64,000 nt of DNA from Runella sp. MFBS21. GTDB taxonomy: Bacteria > Bacteroidota > Bacteroidia > Cytophagales > Spirosomataceae. Location: assembly GCF_029433105.1 (NCBI RefSeq), contig NZ_JARNTW010000024.1, forward strand, positions 1-64,000. Direction: 5' to 3'. Position 1 is the stretch's first letter. Each line of letters starts with the position of its first letter. Shown one piece after another: positions 42,852 through 51,778 of this stretch. The position numbers and the translations under genes are program-made. The notes beneath the pieces were generated by a model. That model ran no database searches and was not told the origin of the DNA. It saw nothing but the letters and a program-made list of their open reading frames with translations.

Positions 42852-43763
42852 ATGGATTTTGGAAAACTTGAAGATATTTCAGGCGTAGACTTTAGCCTTC
42901 CATCTGACAATGACTTTATTTCCAAAATTGTTTTTCCTTCCTTATCCCCACAAGCTTCACCCCAATGCTATGTAGGACCACCCATTTGGGCAAATAAAGA
43001 ATGGGTAGGTAAAATATATCCAACCACTGCCAAAGAAAAAGACTTTTTATACCACTACACTCGACAGTTTAATACCATTGAACTGAACGTAACACATTAT
43101 CAAATACCCAATGAAGCCACTATAAAACGGTGGAAGGAAGCTGCCGCCCAAGGGTTTAAATTTTGTCCTAAATGGCCTCAAGTCATCAGTCATGAACGCC
43201 AGCTTAGGGAATGTGAAGAACTTAGTCACGCTTTTACAAACGCGGTATTAGGTTTAGAAGAGCACCTCGGTACTACATTTTTACAACTCGGTCCTCATTT
43301 TGACCCTCGCCAGCTTGGAGCATTAGAAAATTTTCTTAAACAACTCCCCCCTTCTTTTCCTATATCAGTTGAGTTTCGTCATCCTGATTGGTTTTCCAAT
43401 CCTGCCATTTGGCAAAAAACGCTTCATCTTTTGCATGACTTAGGCATGGGTACTGTCATATCTGACGTAGCAGGTCGCCGCGATGTACTTCATATGAGTC
43501 TTAGCTCATCGGTAGCAGCCTTACGCTTTGTAGGTAACGAATTACACCCTACTGACTACACACGCGTAGATGCGTGGGTACAACGCTTCAAAGAATGGTT
43601 TTCACAAGGTCTACAAACAGCTTACATATTTGTGCATTGTGGCGAAAACAACCAAGCTCCTGAGCTTACTAAATATTGGATACAACAACTCAACCTTCAT
43701 TGCAATCTCTCTCTGACTCCTCCTCGTATTCAGCCCAAAGTAATTCAAGGGTCGCTTTTCTAA
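42852..43763 (+). CDS. DUF72 family protein
   Basis: 303 residues, cytoplasmic, with the DUF72 TIM-barrel-like pattern: CYVGPPIWANKEWVGKIYPTTAKEKDFLYHYTRQFNTIELNVTHYQIP near residue 39, PKWPQVISHERQL near 105, FLQLGPHFDP near 147, and ISVEFRHPDWF near 178. The fold is linked to UvdE-like and sugar-isomerase barrels, but the reaction is unknown. It follows the metalloprotease-MORN gene by 36 bases in the same direction, though cotranscription is uncertain. Confidence 0.9.
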   Translation: MDFGKLEDISGVDFSLPSDNDFISKIVFPSLSPQASPQCYVGPPIWANKEWVGKIYPTTAKEKDFLYHYTRQFNTIELNVTHYQIPNEATIKRWKEAAAQGFKFCPKWPQVISHERQLRECEELSHAFTNAVLGLEEHLGTTFLQLGPHFDPRQLGALENFLKQLPPSFPISVEFRHPDWFSNPAIWQKTLHLLHDLGMGTVISDVAGRRDVLHMSLSSSVAALRFVGNELHPTDYTRVDAWVQRFKEWFSQGLQTAYIFVHCGENNQAPELTKYWIQQLNLHCNLSLTPPRIQPKVIQGSLF

Positions 43764-43937
43764 ATTATATTTTCTAGTAAACTAGAGCAACTTCCTCTTT
43801 CCACTGAGTTTTACCTCATTTTTCTTATGATTCACCGCAAACATTGGAAAAAATGTCCGGTACACGCAACCGAAACCCCATTATTCTCGTAAATGTGTGT
43901 ACAAACATATTTTTTAGCAACTCAAACTTCCATTGAC

Positions 43938-44438
43938 ATGAAAGAAACAACCATGAAAAGAGGTCAATTTTTGCGTGAATTAGGTCTAAGTGGCAGTGCC
44001 TTAATGGCATTTTATTGCATGGGTACTACTCTTACGGCTTGTTCAACTAGCAGCGATGACCCAACCCCCGACAGTGGAGGTACAGGAAGCTCTACTGGTC
44101 TTACAGGCAATGCCGATACAAGCAAAGGAACAATTAGTTTTACCCTTGATTTAACAAATTCTACCTATTCAGGACTTAAAACCGCAGGAGGATTCGTAAT
44201 AGTTGGTAGTGTGATCATAGCTAACGCCAAAGGTACCATCGTAGCTCTGTCTAAAACCTGTACTCATGAAGGGACTACACTAACGTATCGCTCTTCCCAA
44301 AACGATTTATACTGTAGTAATCATGGCTCTGAGTTTAGCACCACAGGCGCGGTAGAAGTAGGACCCGCTACCCGCAGTTTGGCGATATATCAAGCTCAAT
44401 TAAGTACAGACGGCAATACCCTAACCGTCAAAGCTTAA
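43938..44438 (+). CDS. Rieske [2Fe-2S] lipoprotein
   Basis: 166 residues from ATG 43938; ATG 43953 is also possible. The N terminus MKRGQFLRELGLSGSALMAFYCMGTTLTAC has a lipobox (L-T-A-C), followed by a Ser/Asp/Gly-rich linker. The cluster motifs are C-T-H in KTCTHEGTTLTY and C-S-N-H in DLYCSNHGSEF, spaced as in Rieske domains, so a 2Fe-2S centre is expected in the periplasm. A role in electron transfer with the following barrel and YceI proteins is inference from context. Confidence 0.88.
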   Translation: MKETTMKRGQFLRELGLSGSALMAFYCMGTTLTACSTSSDDPTPDSGGTGSSTGLTGNADTSKGTISFTLDLTNSTYSGLKTAGGFVIVGSVIIANAKGTIVALSKTCTHEGTTLTYRSSQNDLYCSNHGSEFSTTGAVEVGPATRSLAIYQAQLSTDGNTLTVKA

Positions 44439-44497
44439 TAGTCAATCTTTTTTAGTATTTAATGTGTACATGTTTTAAATAAAAATCCCCTTATAAA

Positions 44498-45412
44498 ATG
44501 AGAAGAATTGCCCGATATTTATGGATATGCTTACTAGTAAGCCCGTTGTCAGCTATTGCACAAGACGATTTAACAAAAATGCTCGACGAAAACGAGACCA
44601 AATCTGTCGACTATACCACTGCAACTTTCAAAGGGACGCGTATCATTAATGGGCATTCGGTCGAAACGGTAAAAAAAAATCACCTTGATTTTTTGATTCA
44701 TCACCGTTTCGACCGTCTCAATTCCGGCGCTTACAATCTTTTTGGGCTAGATTACTCCACTATTCGATTGGGATTTGAATATGGCCTCACCGACAACCTT
44801 ATGGTGGGAATCGGGCGTAGTAGTATCCAAAAAACCTATGATTTTTTGGTCAAAGGCAAACTCCTACGCCAATCATCGGGAGCACGTAATATGCCTTTTA
44901 CCGTTACGGCTTTTGCAAGTGCCGTAGTCGAGACAATCGACAAAGAACTCACCTTCCAAGACAAGATTTCTTACACTACGCAATTGTTGATTGCTCGTAA
45001 ATTTAACGAACGGCTCTCTTTACAACTGATGCCTACGCTCTTGTATCGCAATCGTGTTTCCACTGCTGCCCAAGACCGTATGCTTATGGCATTGGGAGTA
45101 GGTGGTAGAATGAAAGTTACCAAACGTCTTTCTCTTAATGCTGAATATTACTGGGCATTCCGAGACCAAAATTTACAAAATCAACTTGGAGAAAAATACG
45201 GAAATTCTCTGGCTATTGGCTTCGATATTGAGACTGGGGGGCACGTCTTCCAGCTTCACTTTACCAACTCCGCCGGCATGGTGGAAAAGCAATTTATTGG
45301 AGATACGGCAGGTAGTTGGGGAAATGGAGATATCCGCTACGGGTTTAATATTTCTCGTACTTTTAGTTTTGATAAACGCGCCAAAGGCATCAACAAAGTC
45401 TCTGATAAATAA
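44498..45412 (+). CDS. DUF5777-family beta-barrel protein
   Basis: 304 residues with signal peptide (MRRIARYLWICLLVSPLSAIAQ). The mature protein is a run of amphipathic strands: TIRLGFEYGLTDNLMVGIGRSSIQKTYDF, LSLQLMPTLLYRN, LSLNAEYYWAFRD and a final GFNISRTFSFDKR. The pattern matches DUF5777, an outer-membrane barrel family often next to Rieske and YceI proteins. 59 bases separate it from the Rieske gene. Its function may be a channel or anchor for the redox module, but this is unproven. Confidence 0.82.
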   Translation: MRRIARYLWICLLVSPLSAIAQDDLTKMLDENETKSVDYTTATFKGTRIINGHSVETVKKNHLDFLIHHRFDRLNSGAYNLFGLDYSTIRLGFEYGLTDNLMVGIGRSSIQKTYDFLVKGKLLRQSSGARNMPFTVTAFASAVVETIDKELTFQDKISYTTQLLIARKFNERLSLQLMPTLLYRNRVSTAAQDRMLMALGVGGRMKVTKRLSLNAEYYWAFRDQNLQNQLGEKYGNSLAIGFDIETGGHVFQLHFTNSAGMVEKQFIGDTAGSWGNGDIRYGFNISRTFSFDKRAKGINKVSDK

Positions 45413-45425
45413 AAACTTAATAGCC

Positions 45426-45986
45426 ATGAAAAAAGAAATCGCGCTAATCCTTCTATTATCAACTAGCTTGAGTATTTGTATCAAAGCACAAAATCTCTAC
45501 GCTACTAACAACGGCGAGACAAGTTTTTTCTCTGAAACTCCTGTTGAAAATATCTCAGCCATCAATAAGTTGGGTCAAGCTATCATCAATATCACCAACA
45601 ACGATATCGTAGTGCAGATGAATATCAAACAATTTGATTTTCCTAACAAATTGATGCAAGAACACTTCAACGAAAATTATATGGAGTCCTCCAAATACCC
45701 TAAGGCGGTCTTTAAAGGGAAAATCAATGAAAAAATTGACTTCACTAAGTCAGGTATCTATGATGTATCTGCTACTGGCGATTTTACAATTCATGGCGTG
45801 AGTAAGCCTCGCACTTTTAAGGGAAAACTCAATATAACCCCTGATAAGCTTAATCTCACCACCGACTTTGAAGTATCACTTACCGACCACAATATTGAAG
45901 TTCCTAAGGTGGTTTTCATGAAAATCGCGCAAGTCATAAAGGTCAAAAACAACTATACCCTTACTCCTTATGTAGCAAAAAAATAA
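45426..45986 (+). CDS. YceI-family periplasmic protein
   Basis: 186 residues from ATG 45426, chosen because the signal peptide (MKKEIALILLLSTSLSICIKAQ) begins there; the open frame to the left overlaps the DUF5777 gene and is not used. The YceI barrel is seen in ISAINKLGQAIINITNNDIVVQMNIKQFDF, MESSKYPKAVFKGKI and GDFTIHGVSKPRTFKGKL, somewhat shorter than the family average. It starts 13 bases after the DUF5777 stop, so operonic, and ends before the terminator at 46054-46090. Confidence 0.88.
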   Translation: MKKEIALILLLSTSLSICIKAQNLYATNNGETSFFSETPVENISAINKLGQAIINITNNDIVVQMNIKQFDFPNKLMQEHFNENYMESSKYPKAVFKGKINEKIDFTKSGIYDVSATGDFTIHGVSKPRTFKGKLNITPDKLNLTTDFEVSLTDHNIEVPKVVFMKIAQVIKVKNNYTLTPYVAKK

Positions 45987-46053
45987 GAAGCAGAAAAAAG
46001 GAAACTTTTTTGGCAAATATTCATACAGTATAGTTGACAATATAAATACTTTC

Positions 46054-46098
46054 ATGAGTGGTAAGACCTTAAAAAGGTCTTACCACTCATTTTGTTTT
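46054..46098 (+). terminator. Intrinsic terminator of Rieske/DUF5777/YceI run
   Basis: A 17-bp perfect stem (46054-46070 with 46074-46090) with three-base loop is followed by TTTTGTTTTT. Confidence 0.9.
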
Positions 46099-46121
46099 TC
46101 TCAATTTCATTAACATTAATT

Positions 46122-46817
46122 ATGCAAAAAGTAAAACTAACTTTGGTTTTGGCAGCTGTTACCTTGATTTTGACTTGTGGTTTTGTACAAAAAAAAGGCA
46201 AATGGCAAAAGCTTTTTAACGGCAAAGACTATACAGGCTGGCATACTTTCAACAAACAGGGGCAGCCGATTTCGGATAAATGGCAAATCGAAGACGGTGC
46301 AATGGTACTTACGGGTAGAGGAGGTGGCGACCTCGTCACCGACAATGAGTTCGAAAATTTTGAACTTGAACTGGAATGGAAAATCTCTGAAAAAGGCAAT
46401 AGTGGAGTGATGTGGGGAGTAGTAGAAGATAAAAAATATTGCTGCCCTTACAGCACAGGGCCTGAGATGCAAGTACTCGACGATGCCAAACATCCAGACT
46501 CATTTGCGGGAAAAAATGGCAATCATAAAGCAGGTTCATTGTATGATATGATTCCGCCAGCAGACCTGACGGCTGTTAAGCCTGCGGGTGAGTGGAACAA
46601 AGCCAAAATGAAAATCTACAAAGGCCAAGGTACTTTTTGGCTTAACGGCAAGCAGATGGTAACCTTTCCTACTAACGGTCCGGGCTGGGATGCATTGGTA
46701 GCCAATAGCAAATTCAAAACTTGGGAAGGTTTTGGTAAGTTTCCAAAAGGAAAAATCGCCCTTCAAGATCACGGCGATAAAGTATGGTATCGTAATATCC
46801 AAATTCGGGAATTATAG
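46122..46817 (+). CDS. DUF1080 (3-keto-disaccharide hydrolase-like) protein
   Basis: 231 residues from ATG 46122, which begins the signal peptide (MQKVKLTLVLAAVTLILTCGF). The domain matches DUF1080, a concanavalin-like jelly roll with LFNGKDYTGWHTF near 38, WQIEDGAMVLTGRGGGDLVTDNEFENFELELEWKISEKGNSGVMWGV, PEMQVLDDAKH and FWLNGKQMVTF. Some members hydrolyse 3-keto-glycosides, a reaction in periplasmic sugar processing. No operon partner here; a bidirectional hairpin separates it from fabI. Confidence 0.88.
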   Translation: MQKVKLTLVLAAVTLILTCGFVQKKGKWQKLFNGKDYTGWHTFNKQGQPISDKWQIEDGAMVLTGRGGGDLVTDNEFENFELELEWKISEKGNSGVMWGVVEDKKYCCPYSTGPEMQVLDDAKHPDSFAGKNGNHKAGSLYDMIPPADLTAVKPAGEWNKAKMKIYKGQGTFWLNGKQMVTFPTNGPGWDALVANSKFKTWEGFGKFPKGKIALQDHGDKVWYRNIQIREL

Positions 46818-46830
46818 TATTTTTTAATCC

Positions 46831-46870
46831 ATAAAAAAGCCAGCGTCTAAAAACACGCTGGCTTTTTTAT
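46831..46870. terminator. Bidirectional terminator
   Basis: ATAAAAAAGCCAGCGT (46831-46846) pairs with ACGCTGGCTTTTTTAT (46855-46870); both strands carry a U-run. Between the DUF1080 and fabI genes. Confidence 0.9.
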
Positions 46871-46889
46871 GGGCAACAACCCCATTTAT

Positions 46890-47696
46890 CTACTCTCCTT
46901 GAAGTATTTCTTCCGAAACTCCCGTCATCGAGAAACCGCCATCATGGAATAGGTTTTGCATCGTGACCATGCGAGTATAATCCGAAAACATCATCACTAC
47001 ATAGTTGGCACAGTCATCGGCCGAGGCGTTGCCCAAAGGAGCCATTTTGTCAGCAAAATCATAAAACTTATCAAAACCTCCAATACCTGAGCCTGCGGTA
47101 GTCTTGGTAGGAGATTGCGATACAGTATTGACGCGTACATTTTTGGCTTTGCCATAGCGGTAGCCATAGCTACGAGCGATTGACTCAAGCATTGCTTTGG
47201 CTTCTGCCATATCGGTATAAAACGGAAAAGTACGCTGCGCGGCCATGTAAGAAAGAGCCACTACACTTCCCCATTCATTGATAGCATCGAGCTTTTCGGC
47301 TACTTGCAAAAATTTATGAAAAGAAAGAGCCGATACATCTACGCTTTTTAAAAACCAGTCATAATTCAAATCTCCGTAGGGACGCCCTTTACGGATATTA
47401 GGCGACATTCCGATAGAGTGAAGTACAAAGTCAACTTTACCGCCTAAGACTTCTATTGATTTGTTGTAAAGATTCTCAATCTCTTCTACTGAAGTAGCAT
47501 CAGCAGGGATGATTTCGGCCTCACACGCATCAGCCAATTTTTTGATTTCGCCCATACGCATTGCAATAGGGGCATTGGTAAGGGTAAATGTTGCGCCTTC
47601 TGCTTTGGCTTTCATAGCCACTTTCCACGCAATAGAGTTCTCGTCAAGTGCACCTGAAATGATGCCGCGTTTGCCTTGTAAAATTCCGTTTGCCAT
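46890..47696 (-). CDS. fabI: Enoyl-ACP reductase (NADH)
   Basis: 268 residues of the SDR fold; reduces trans-2-enoyl-ACP in fatty-acid elongation. The N terminus GKRGIISGALDENSIAWKVA has the FabI-type nucleotide loop, VDFVLHSIGMSP near 87 is the family strand, and the catalytic Tyr and Lys lie in FYTDMAEAKAMLE near 150, spaced Y-x6-K as in FabI. The flexible loop QSPTKTTAGSGI follows. Monocistronic. Essential-gene candidate. Confidence 0.95.
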   Translation of the reverse strand: MANGILQGKRGIISGALDENSIAWKVAMKAKAEGATFTLTNAPIAMRMGEIKKLADACEAEIIPADATSVEEIENLYNKSIEVLGGKVDFVLHSIGMSPNIRKGRPYGDLNYDWFLKSVDVSALSFHKFLQVAEKLDAINEWGSVVALSYMAAQRTFPFYTDMAEAKAMLESIARSYGYRYGKAKNVRVNTVSQSPTKTTAGSGIGGFDKFYDFADKMAPLGNASADDCANYVVMMFSDYTRMVTMQNLFHDGGFSMTGVSEEILQGE

Positions 47697-47858
47697 TTTT
47701 TCAGTTTATTGTTTATTCTGCGTTTACAGTTATCACTAACCGCTCACCCACTGCAATTCAACCAGCGGAATTGCCACCGAGCAAAGTAACGAATTTTTGG
47801 GCAAATTGTGTCGCTTTTTGTTTTTCAATCCACTTACTTTTACTCAATCACCTTCCCT

Positions 47859-48521
47859 CTATTGGGCAAGGTATCCTCTATCTTTAAGCTCTTGTAAGGG
47901 GTTATGAAGCAAATAAGTAGTGCCGTTTTGGAGCAAGTAGGTACGGTCTGCGATTTCCAAAACATCCCGATACAAATGATCGGTTATGAGGATTCCTTTG
48001 CGAAGTTTTTGGATTTGAATCAATCTTTTAAGTTCTTCTACATAAAGAGGTGAAAGGTGAGAAAAAGGCTCATCCAAAAGGACAAATTGGTTAGGAGAAA
48101 ACAACACCATCAGGGTTTCCCAAAATCTTCTTTCTCCGCCCGAAAACTCTCCAAAAGTTCTTTTCTTTTGTTGCTCCCACCGTTCTCCTAATTCCGTCTC
48201 CTCTATTTTTACCCCATACATTCTAAATCCCTCCTCCAAGCTCAAATAAGAAGGAACCAGAGGATATTGAGGCAAGTATTGTACTAAACCTTTCTGACGA
48301 TAAGGATATTTTAGGTAGATTTTATTCCAACGGACTGATTTATAAGTAGCCTCAAGAGTACCAAAAATAATTTGTAACAAACAAGACTTCCCTCCCCCAT
48401 TACGACCCAATATCGCCGTCACCGCCCCCATAGGAATCGCGAGATGAATGCTTTGGAGAATTTTACGACTCTCAAAGCTTAGCTCAATGCTATCAGCTTC
48501 TAAAATACAGTTATGCTCCAT
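47859..48521 (-). CDS. ABC transporter ATP-binding protein
   Basis: 220 residues with Walker A GRNGGGKS near residue 40, Q-loop region YLPQYP, signature FSGGERRF near 126, Walker B FVLLDEP near 148 and H-loop TDHLYRD near 179. All catalytic parts are intact. Some bulky substitutions (RWNKIYLKYPY) make it divergent. Its first 22 bases overlap the end of a small four-helix membrane protein gene upstream, which could be the permease, although that protein is very small. Confidence 0.88.
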   Translation of the reverse strand: MEHNCILEADSIELSFESRKILQSIHLAIPMGAVTAILGRNGGGKSCLLQIIFGTLEATYKSVRWNKIYLKYPYRQKGLVQYLPQYPLVPSYLSLEEGFRMYGVKIEETELGERWEQQKKRTFGEFSGGERRFWETLMVLFSPNQFVLLDEPFSHLSPLYVEELKRLIQIQKLRKGILITDHLYRDVLEIADRTYLLQNGTTYLLHNPLQELKDRGYLAQ

Positions 48522-48814
48522 TGAACCAAACTTATTAACCCGAAAAAAATCACCAAATCTAGACCAAACGCCTTGATAAATAGGCCATTAATAGTATAGC
48601 CTAAGTTTTGAAAAAACATATATTGCTCTCTCGAAAAAGTATTCATGAAATACCACACAAATCCAAAAGAGGCTAATTTTAGCCAAAACAAGGCCCCTAC
48701 CAAATCCCAAATATCTTCCCCTAGGGGCATTCCTCCCATCAGCCACCCTCCCCAACCTGCCATTTGAGTAAAAATCCAAAACTTCCGATAGAAAAGCCAT
48801 ACTATTGAGACCAT
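48500..48814 (-). CDS. Small membrane protein next to ABC ATPase
   Basis: 104 residues with about three hydrophobic segments (around 15-32, 37-60 and 75-100). No recognised family. It overlaps the ABC ATP-binding gene by 22 bases, so translation is probably coupled and it may be part of, or a chaperone for, a membrane permease. Too small for a normal ABC permease half. Upstream on the minus strand there is only intergenic DNA with an inverted repeat CGTTAA/TTAACG at 48864-48881. Confidence 0.6.
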   Translation of the reverse strand: MVSIVWLFYRKFWIFTQMAGWGGWLMGGMPLGEDIWDLVGALFWLKLASFGFVWYFMNTFSREQYMFFQNLGYTINGLFIKAFGLDLVIFFGLISLVQWSITVF

Positions 48815-49125
48815 ATGCCGTTATTTAGGGCAAGCTAGGTCTATCTTTTTTAGAAGACAACCGCGTTAAGATTATTTAACGTTTTAGAATTTATTTATAT
48901 ACTCAATCGCGCTATTGTAAACCTATCCGACCAAAACTAGACAACTCTTTTGCGACGGTCAAGAAAGTTAAAAAATCCGTGTAACCATATACCCTTTCGT
49001 AACCTGAAAATACCATTTAACATAATCATTTTAGGATACCCTCCCAAAGTACTAAATTTGTTTTTAATATACTTTGAAACTAATATTTCACCCATCGCGC
49101 CGGCGACCCGGTCATTATTCCAAAT

Positions 49126-50883
49126 ATGTGGCAATTTGTTAAGTACGTATTTGCAACAATCGTAGGTTTATTCATTTTTTCGGTATTAGGTTTTTTTCTT
49201 TTTATTGGTATTGCCTCAATGCTAGGATCATCGGAAGATAAGGCAAGTATCGATAAAAACTCCGTTCTCAAATTAGACCTCAACAATCCTATTCAAGAAA
49301 TTGCCGTCGAAAACCCCTTCGCTGAGTTTTCGGGTGGGCAAGGCAATGTACTCGGTCTCAATGATATCAAATCTGCGCTAGCCAATGCTAAACTAGACCC
49401 CAATATCAAAGGAGTATATTTGTATGTACAATATCCTTCCGTAGGCTGGGCTACTGCCGAAGAGGTACGTGATGCCATTGTGGACTTCAAAAAATCCAAA
49501 AAGTTTGTATATGCCTATGGCGAAGTGATGACCGAAAAAGCCTATTACTTAGCTTCTGTAGCCGATAAAATCTACCTCAATCCAGCCGGAGGAATGGAAT
49601 GGAACGGACTCAGTGCTGAGTATGATTTTTATAAAGGAACCCTTGATAAGTTAGAAATCAAGCCCTTGGTTTTTAGAGTGGGCGAATATAAAAGTGCGGT
49701 TGAGCCTTTCTTCCGCGAAAATATGAGCGATGCTAATAAGCTTCAAAACCAAGTTTTGATCAATAATATCTTTGATCACGCCATTGAGAATATCTCTAAA
49801 TCACGGAATGTTCCTGTAACTACGCTCAAAAATTTGGCCGATTCTTTATTGATAGATGCTCCCCAAGATGCCCTTAAATACAAATTGGTCTCTCATGTGG
49901 GGTATTATGACGAAGTAGAAGCAGCTCTTCGTAAAGAACTCAACCTCAAGGAAGACGATAAAATCAAATTTGTAGGCCTTAGCAAATATGCCAAAGCCGA
50001 AAAGCAAGTCAAAGAAGGCCCTTCTGATAGCCGTATCGCCATAATAGTCGGAGAAGGAGCTATTTACTCAGGCAAAAGTGGCGACGGCAATATTGGCTCT
50101 GAGACCATTGCAGAAGAGCTTCGTAAAGCGCGCAAAGATAAGAAGGTAAAAGCTGTAGTGTTACGTATCAATTCTCCAGGCGGTAGCGCTCTAGCTTCGG
50201 ATGTAATGTGGCGCGAAATCCAACTTACCCGAAAAGTAAAACCTGTGATTGCGTCTATGTCGGATGTAGCAGCCTCGGGAGGGTATTATATGGCAATGGG
50301 ATGTGATAAAATCGTAGCCCAGCCCAACACTATCACGGGTTCAATCGGAGTATTCAGTGTTTTATTCAATTTTGAAAACACTTTTAAAAATAAATTGGGA
50401 ATCACTTTCGACCGTGTCAATACCAATACTCATGCAGATTGGCCGAGTGTAACCCGAGATATGACTCCTTTTGAAAACAATCGTCTTCAGAAAAGTACCG
50501 AAAATATCTATGCAACCTTCACCCGTAAAGCCGCTGAAGGGCGAAAAATGCCTCTTGCTAAACTTCAATCTTTGGCCTCAGGCAGAGTGTGGTCGGGTAG
50601 AGAAGCCAAAGCCAATGGCCTGATTGATGAATTTGGGGGATTGGACAAAGCGATTCAAGTAGCAGCGCAAGCCGCCAAATTGAAAGAAGGAGAATATCGT
50701 ATCAAATTTCCTGCGCAAAAAAATGTGTTTGAGCAGTTTATGAACAAAATCACTGGTGATGCCGAAGAGCAAATGCTCCAAAAACAACTTGGTGATTTTG
50801 CCCCTTATCTCAAAACACTCAAAAAATTGCAGCAAATGGAAGGAACACAAGCTCGTATGCCTTTCGACATCAATATCAAATAA
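49126..50883 (+). CDS. sppA: Signal peptide peptidase SppA, long form
   Basis: 585 residues, anchored by one N-terminal helix (MWQFVKYVFATIVGLFIFSVLGFFLF), active site in the periplasm. The long form has two ClpP-like halves: the catalytic Lys is in VGEYKSAVEPFFRENMS near residue 200, and the nucleophile Ser in SMSDVAASGGYYMAMGCDKIVA near 385, preceded by NSPGGSALASDVMWREI. This Lys/Ser dyad is that of E. coli SppA, which degrades remnant signal peptides. Stop is followed by a perfect hairpin. Confidence 0.93.
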   Translation: MWQFVKYVFATIVGLFIFSVLGFFLFIGIASMLGSSEDKASIDKNSVLKLDLNNPIQEIAVENPFAEFSGGQGNVLGLNDIKSALANAKLDPNIKGVYLYVQYPSVGWATAEEVRDAIVDFKKSKKFVYAYGEVMTEKAYYLASVADKIYLNPAGGMEWNGLSAEYDFYKGTLDKLEIKPLVFRVGEYKSAVEPFFRENMSDANKLQNQVLINNIFDHAIENISKSRNVPVTTLKNLADSLLIDAPQDALKYKLVSHVGYYDEVEAALRKELNLKEDDKIKFVGLSKYAKAEKQVKEGPSDSRIAIIVGEGAIYSGKSGDGNIGSETIAEELRKARKDKKVKAVVLRINSPGGSALASDVMWREIQLTRKVKPVIASMSDVAASGGYYMAMGCDKIVAQPNTITGSIGVFSVLFNFENTFKNKLGITFDRVNTNTHADWPSVTRDMTPFENNRLQKSTENIYATFTRKAAEGRKMPLAKLQSLASGRVWSGREAKANGLIDEFGGLDKAIQVAAQAAKLKEGEYRIKFPAQKNVFEQFMNKITGDAEEQMLQKQLGDFAPYLKTLKKLQQMEGTQARMPFDINIK

Positions 50884-50902
50884 TACGGACAATATTTTTC
50901 TC

Positions 50903-50945
50903 AAAAAGAAATGGTTGGTGAACGATTCACCAACCATTTCTTTTT
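50903..50945. terminator. Bidirectional terminator
   Basis: A 20-bp perfect stem (50903-50922 with 50926-50945) with three-base loop CGA; A-rich on the left and U-rich on the right, between convergent sppA and sugar isomerase genes. Confidence 0.9.
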
Positions 50946-50963
50946 GGGTTATGCCTTCAATTC

Positions 50964-51770
50964 TTATTGATAACGTTCTTTCAACAAATCTTTCATATAT
51001 ACATTGATATCCCACTGACTTGCCACGGGGAGGTTGGTATAGGGCAAGGTCTGCAAATAACCTGGTGCGGGGCCAAATTCTGAAGTAATCGTCAATACTT
51101 TAGTGCCTTTTTTGCGGTGAGTTTCCACAATTTTATCCCACCAAACCAAATGAGCATCTACGCACGATTTCCATTCCGGAGCACGAGGGTCATTGACTTG
51201 GGGACCTTCAGGGTGCCCTACTCTATTATGAATATGGTCGGCATGTTTTATAGCTCGCTCCATATTTTCTACTTGGTCGTTTAGCAAAGACTCCGATACA
51301 TTGACCCAGTGAGAAAAATCTCCGGTGAGACGAAGTTCGGGAAAAGTCACAAAATAATGTTGCGTAGCAGGAGCACTATACGTAAACCTCCCTCGATGAG
51401 TTTCGTGAAGAATTGGAACGCCTGTCTTTTGTTGCACATCAAACGCCACCTGAATTAGTTCACAATTTTGTTCGTGCGAAAAATAATCTTTACCCGTATG
51501 ACAATTGATAAGAATTGGCTTGGAAGCGGCGATTTTTTCTAAATCAGCCTTATATTTAGCTTTGTGCTCGGGGAAGTTGTTTCCACCCCCAAAAGCCATT
51601 AATATAGTGTCGAGGCCATGAGATTTCATGACGGTTATGGCCTCCGCAGCTTTGTCAGGAGCAGTAGCTATCTCCATCCCATCGTATCCGGCTACTTTTA
51701 CTTTTTTTGCAGCCTCTTCCAACGAAAGAGCTTCAAGCCCCCAAGTCGGACAAAAAAACTTTATGAGCAT
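50964..51770 (-). CDS. Sugar phosphate isomerase/epimerase-like TIM barrel
   Basis: 268 residues from ATG 51770; the frame continues upstream inside the preceding gene but that part is not plausible. Xylose-isomerase-like fold: FFCPTWGLEALSLEEAAKKVKVAGYDGMEIA near the start, CHTGKDYFSHEQN near 94, HETHRGRFTYS near 123 with a candidate metal Glu/His, GDFSHWVNVSES near 150 and a late TSEFGP near 236. Metal-dependent sugar isomerase or epimerase; substrate unknown. It starts eight bases after the GWxTD gene's stop, so the two are cotranscribed. Confidence 0.85.
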   Translation of the reverse strand: MLIKFFCPTWGLEALSLEEAAKKVKVAGYDGMEIATAPDKAAEAITVMKSHGLDTILMAFGGGNNFPEHKAKYKADLEKIAASKPILINCHTGKDYFSHEQNCELIQVAFDVQQKTGVPILHETHRGRFTYSAPATQHYFVTFPELRLTGDFSHWVNVSESLLNDQVENMERAIKHADHIHNRVGHPEGPQVNDPRAPEWKSCVDAHLVWWDKIVETHRKKGTKVLTITSEFGPAPGYLQTLPYTNLPVASQWDINVYMKDLLKERYQ

Positions 51771-51778
51771 TGTATTTT

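Noticed and set aside
45138-45425. N-terminal extension of the second YceI protein
   Set aside because: It overlaps the DUF5777 gene out of frame and lacks a plausible start; the signal peptide begins at 45426.
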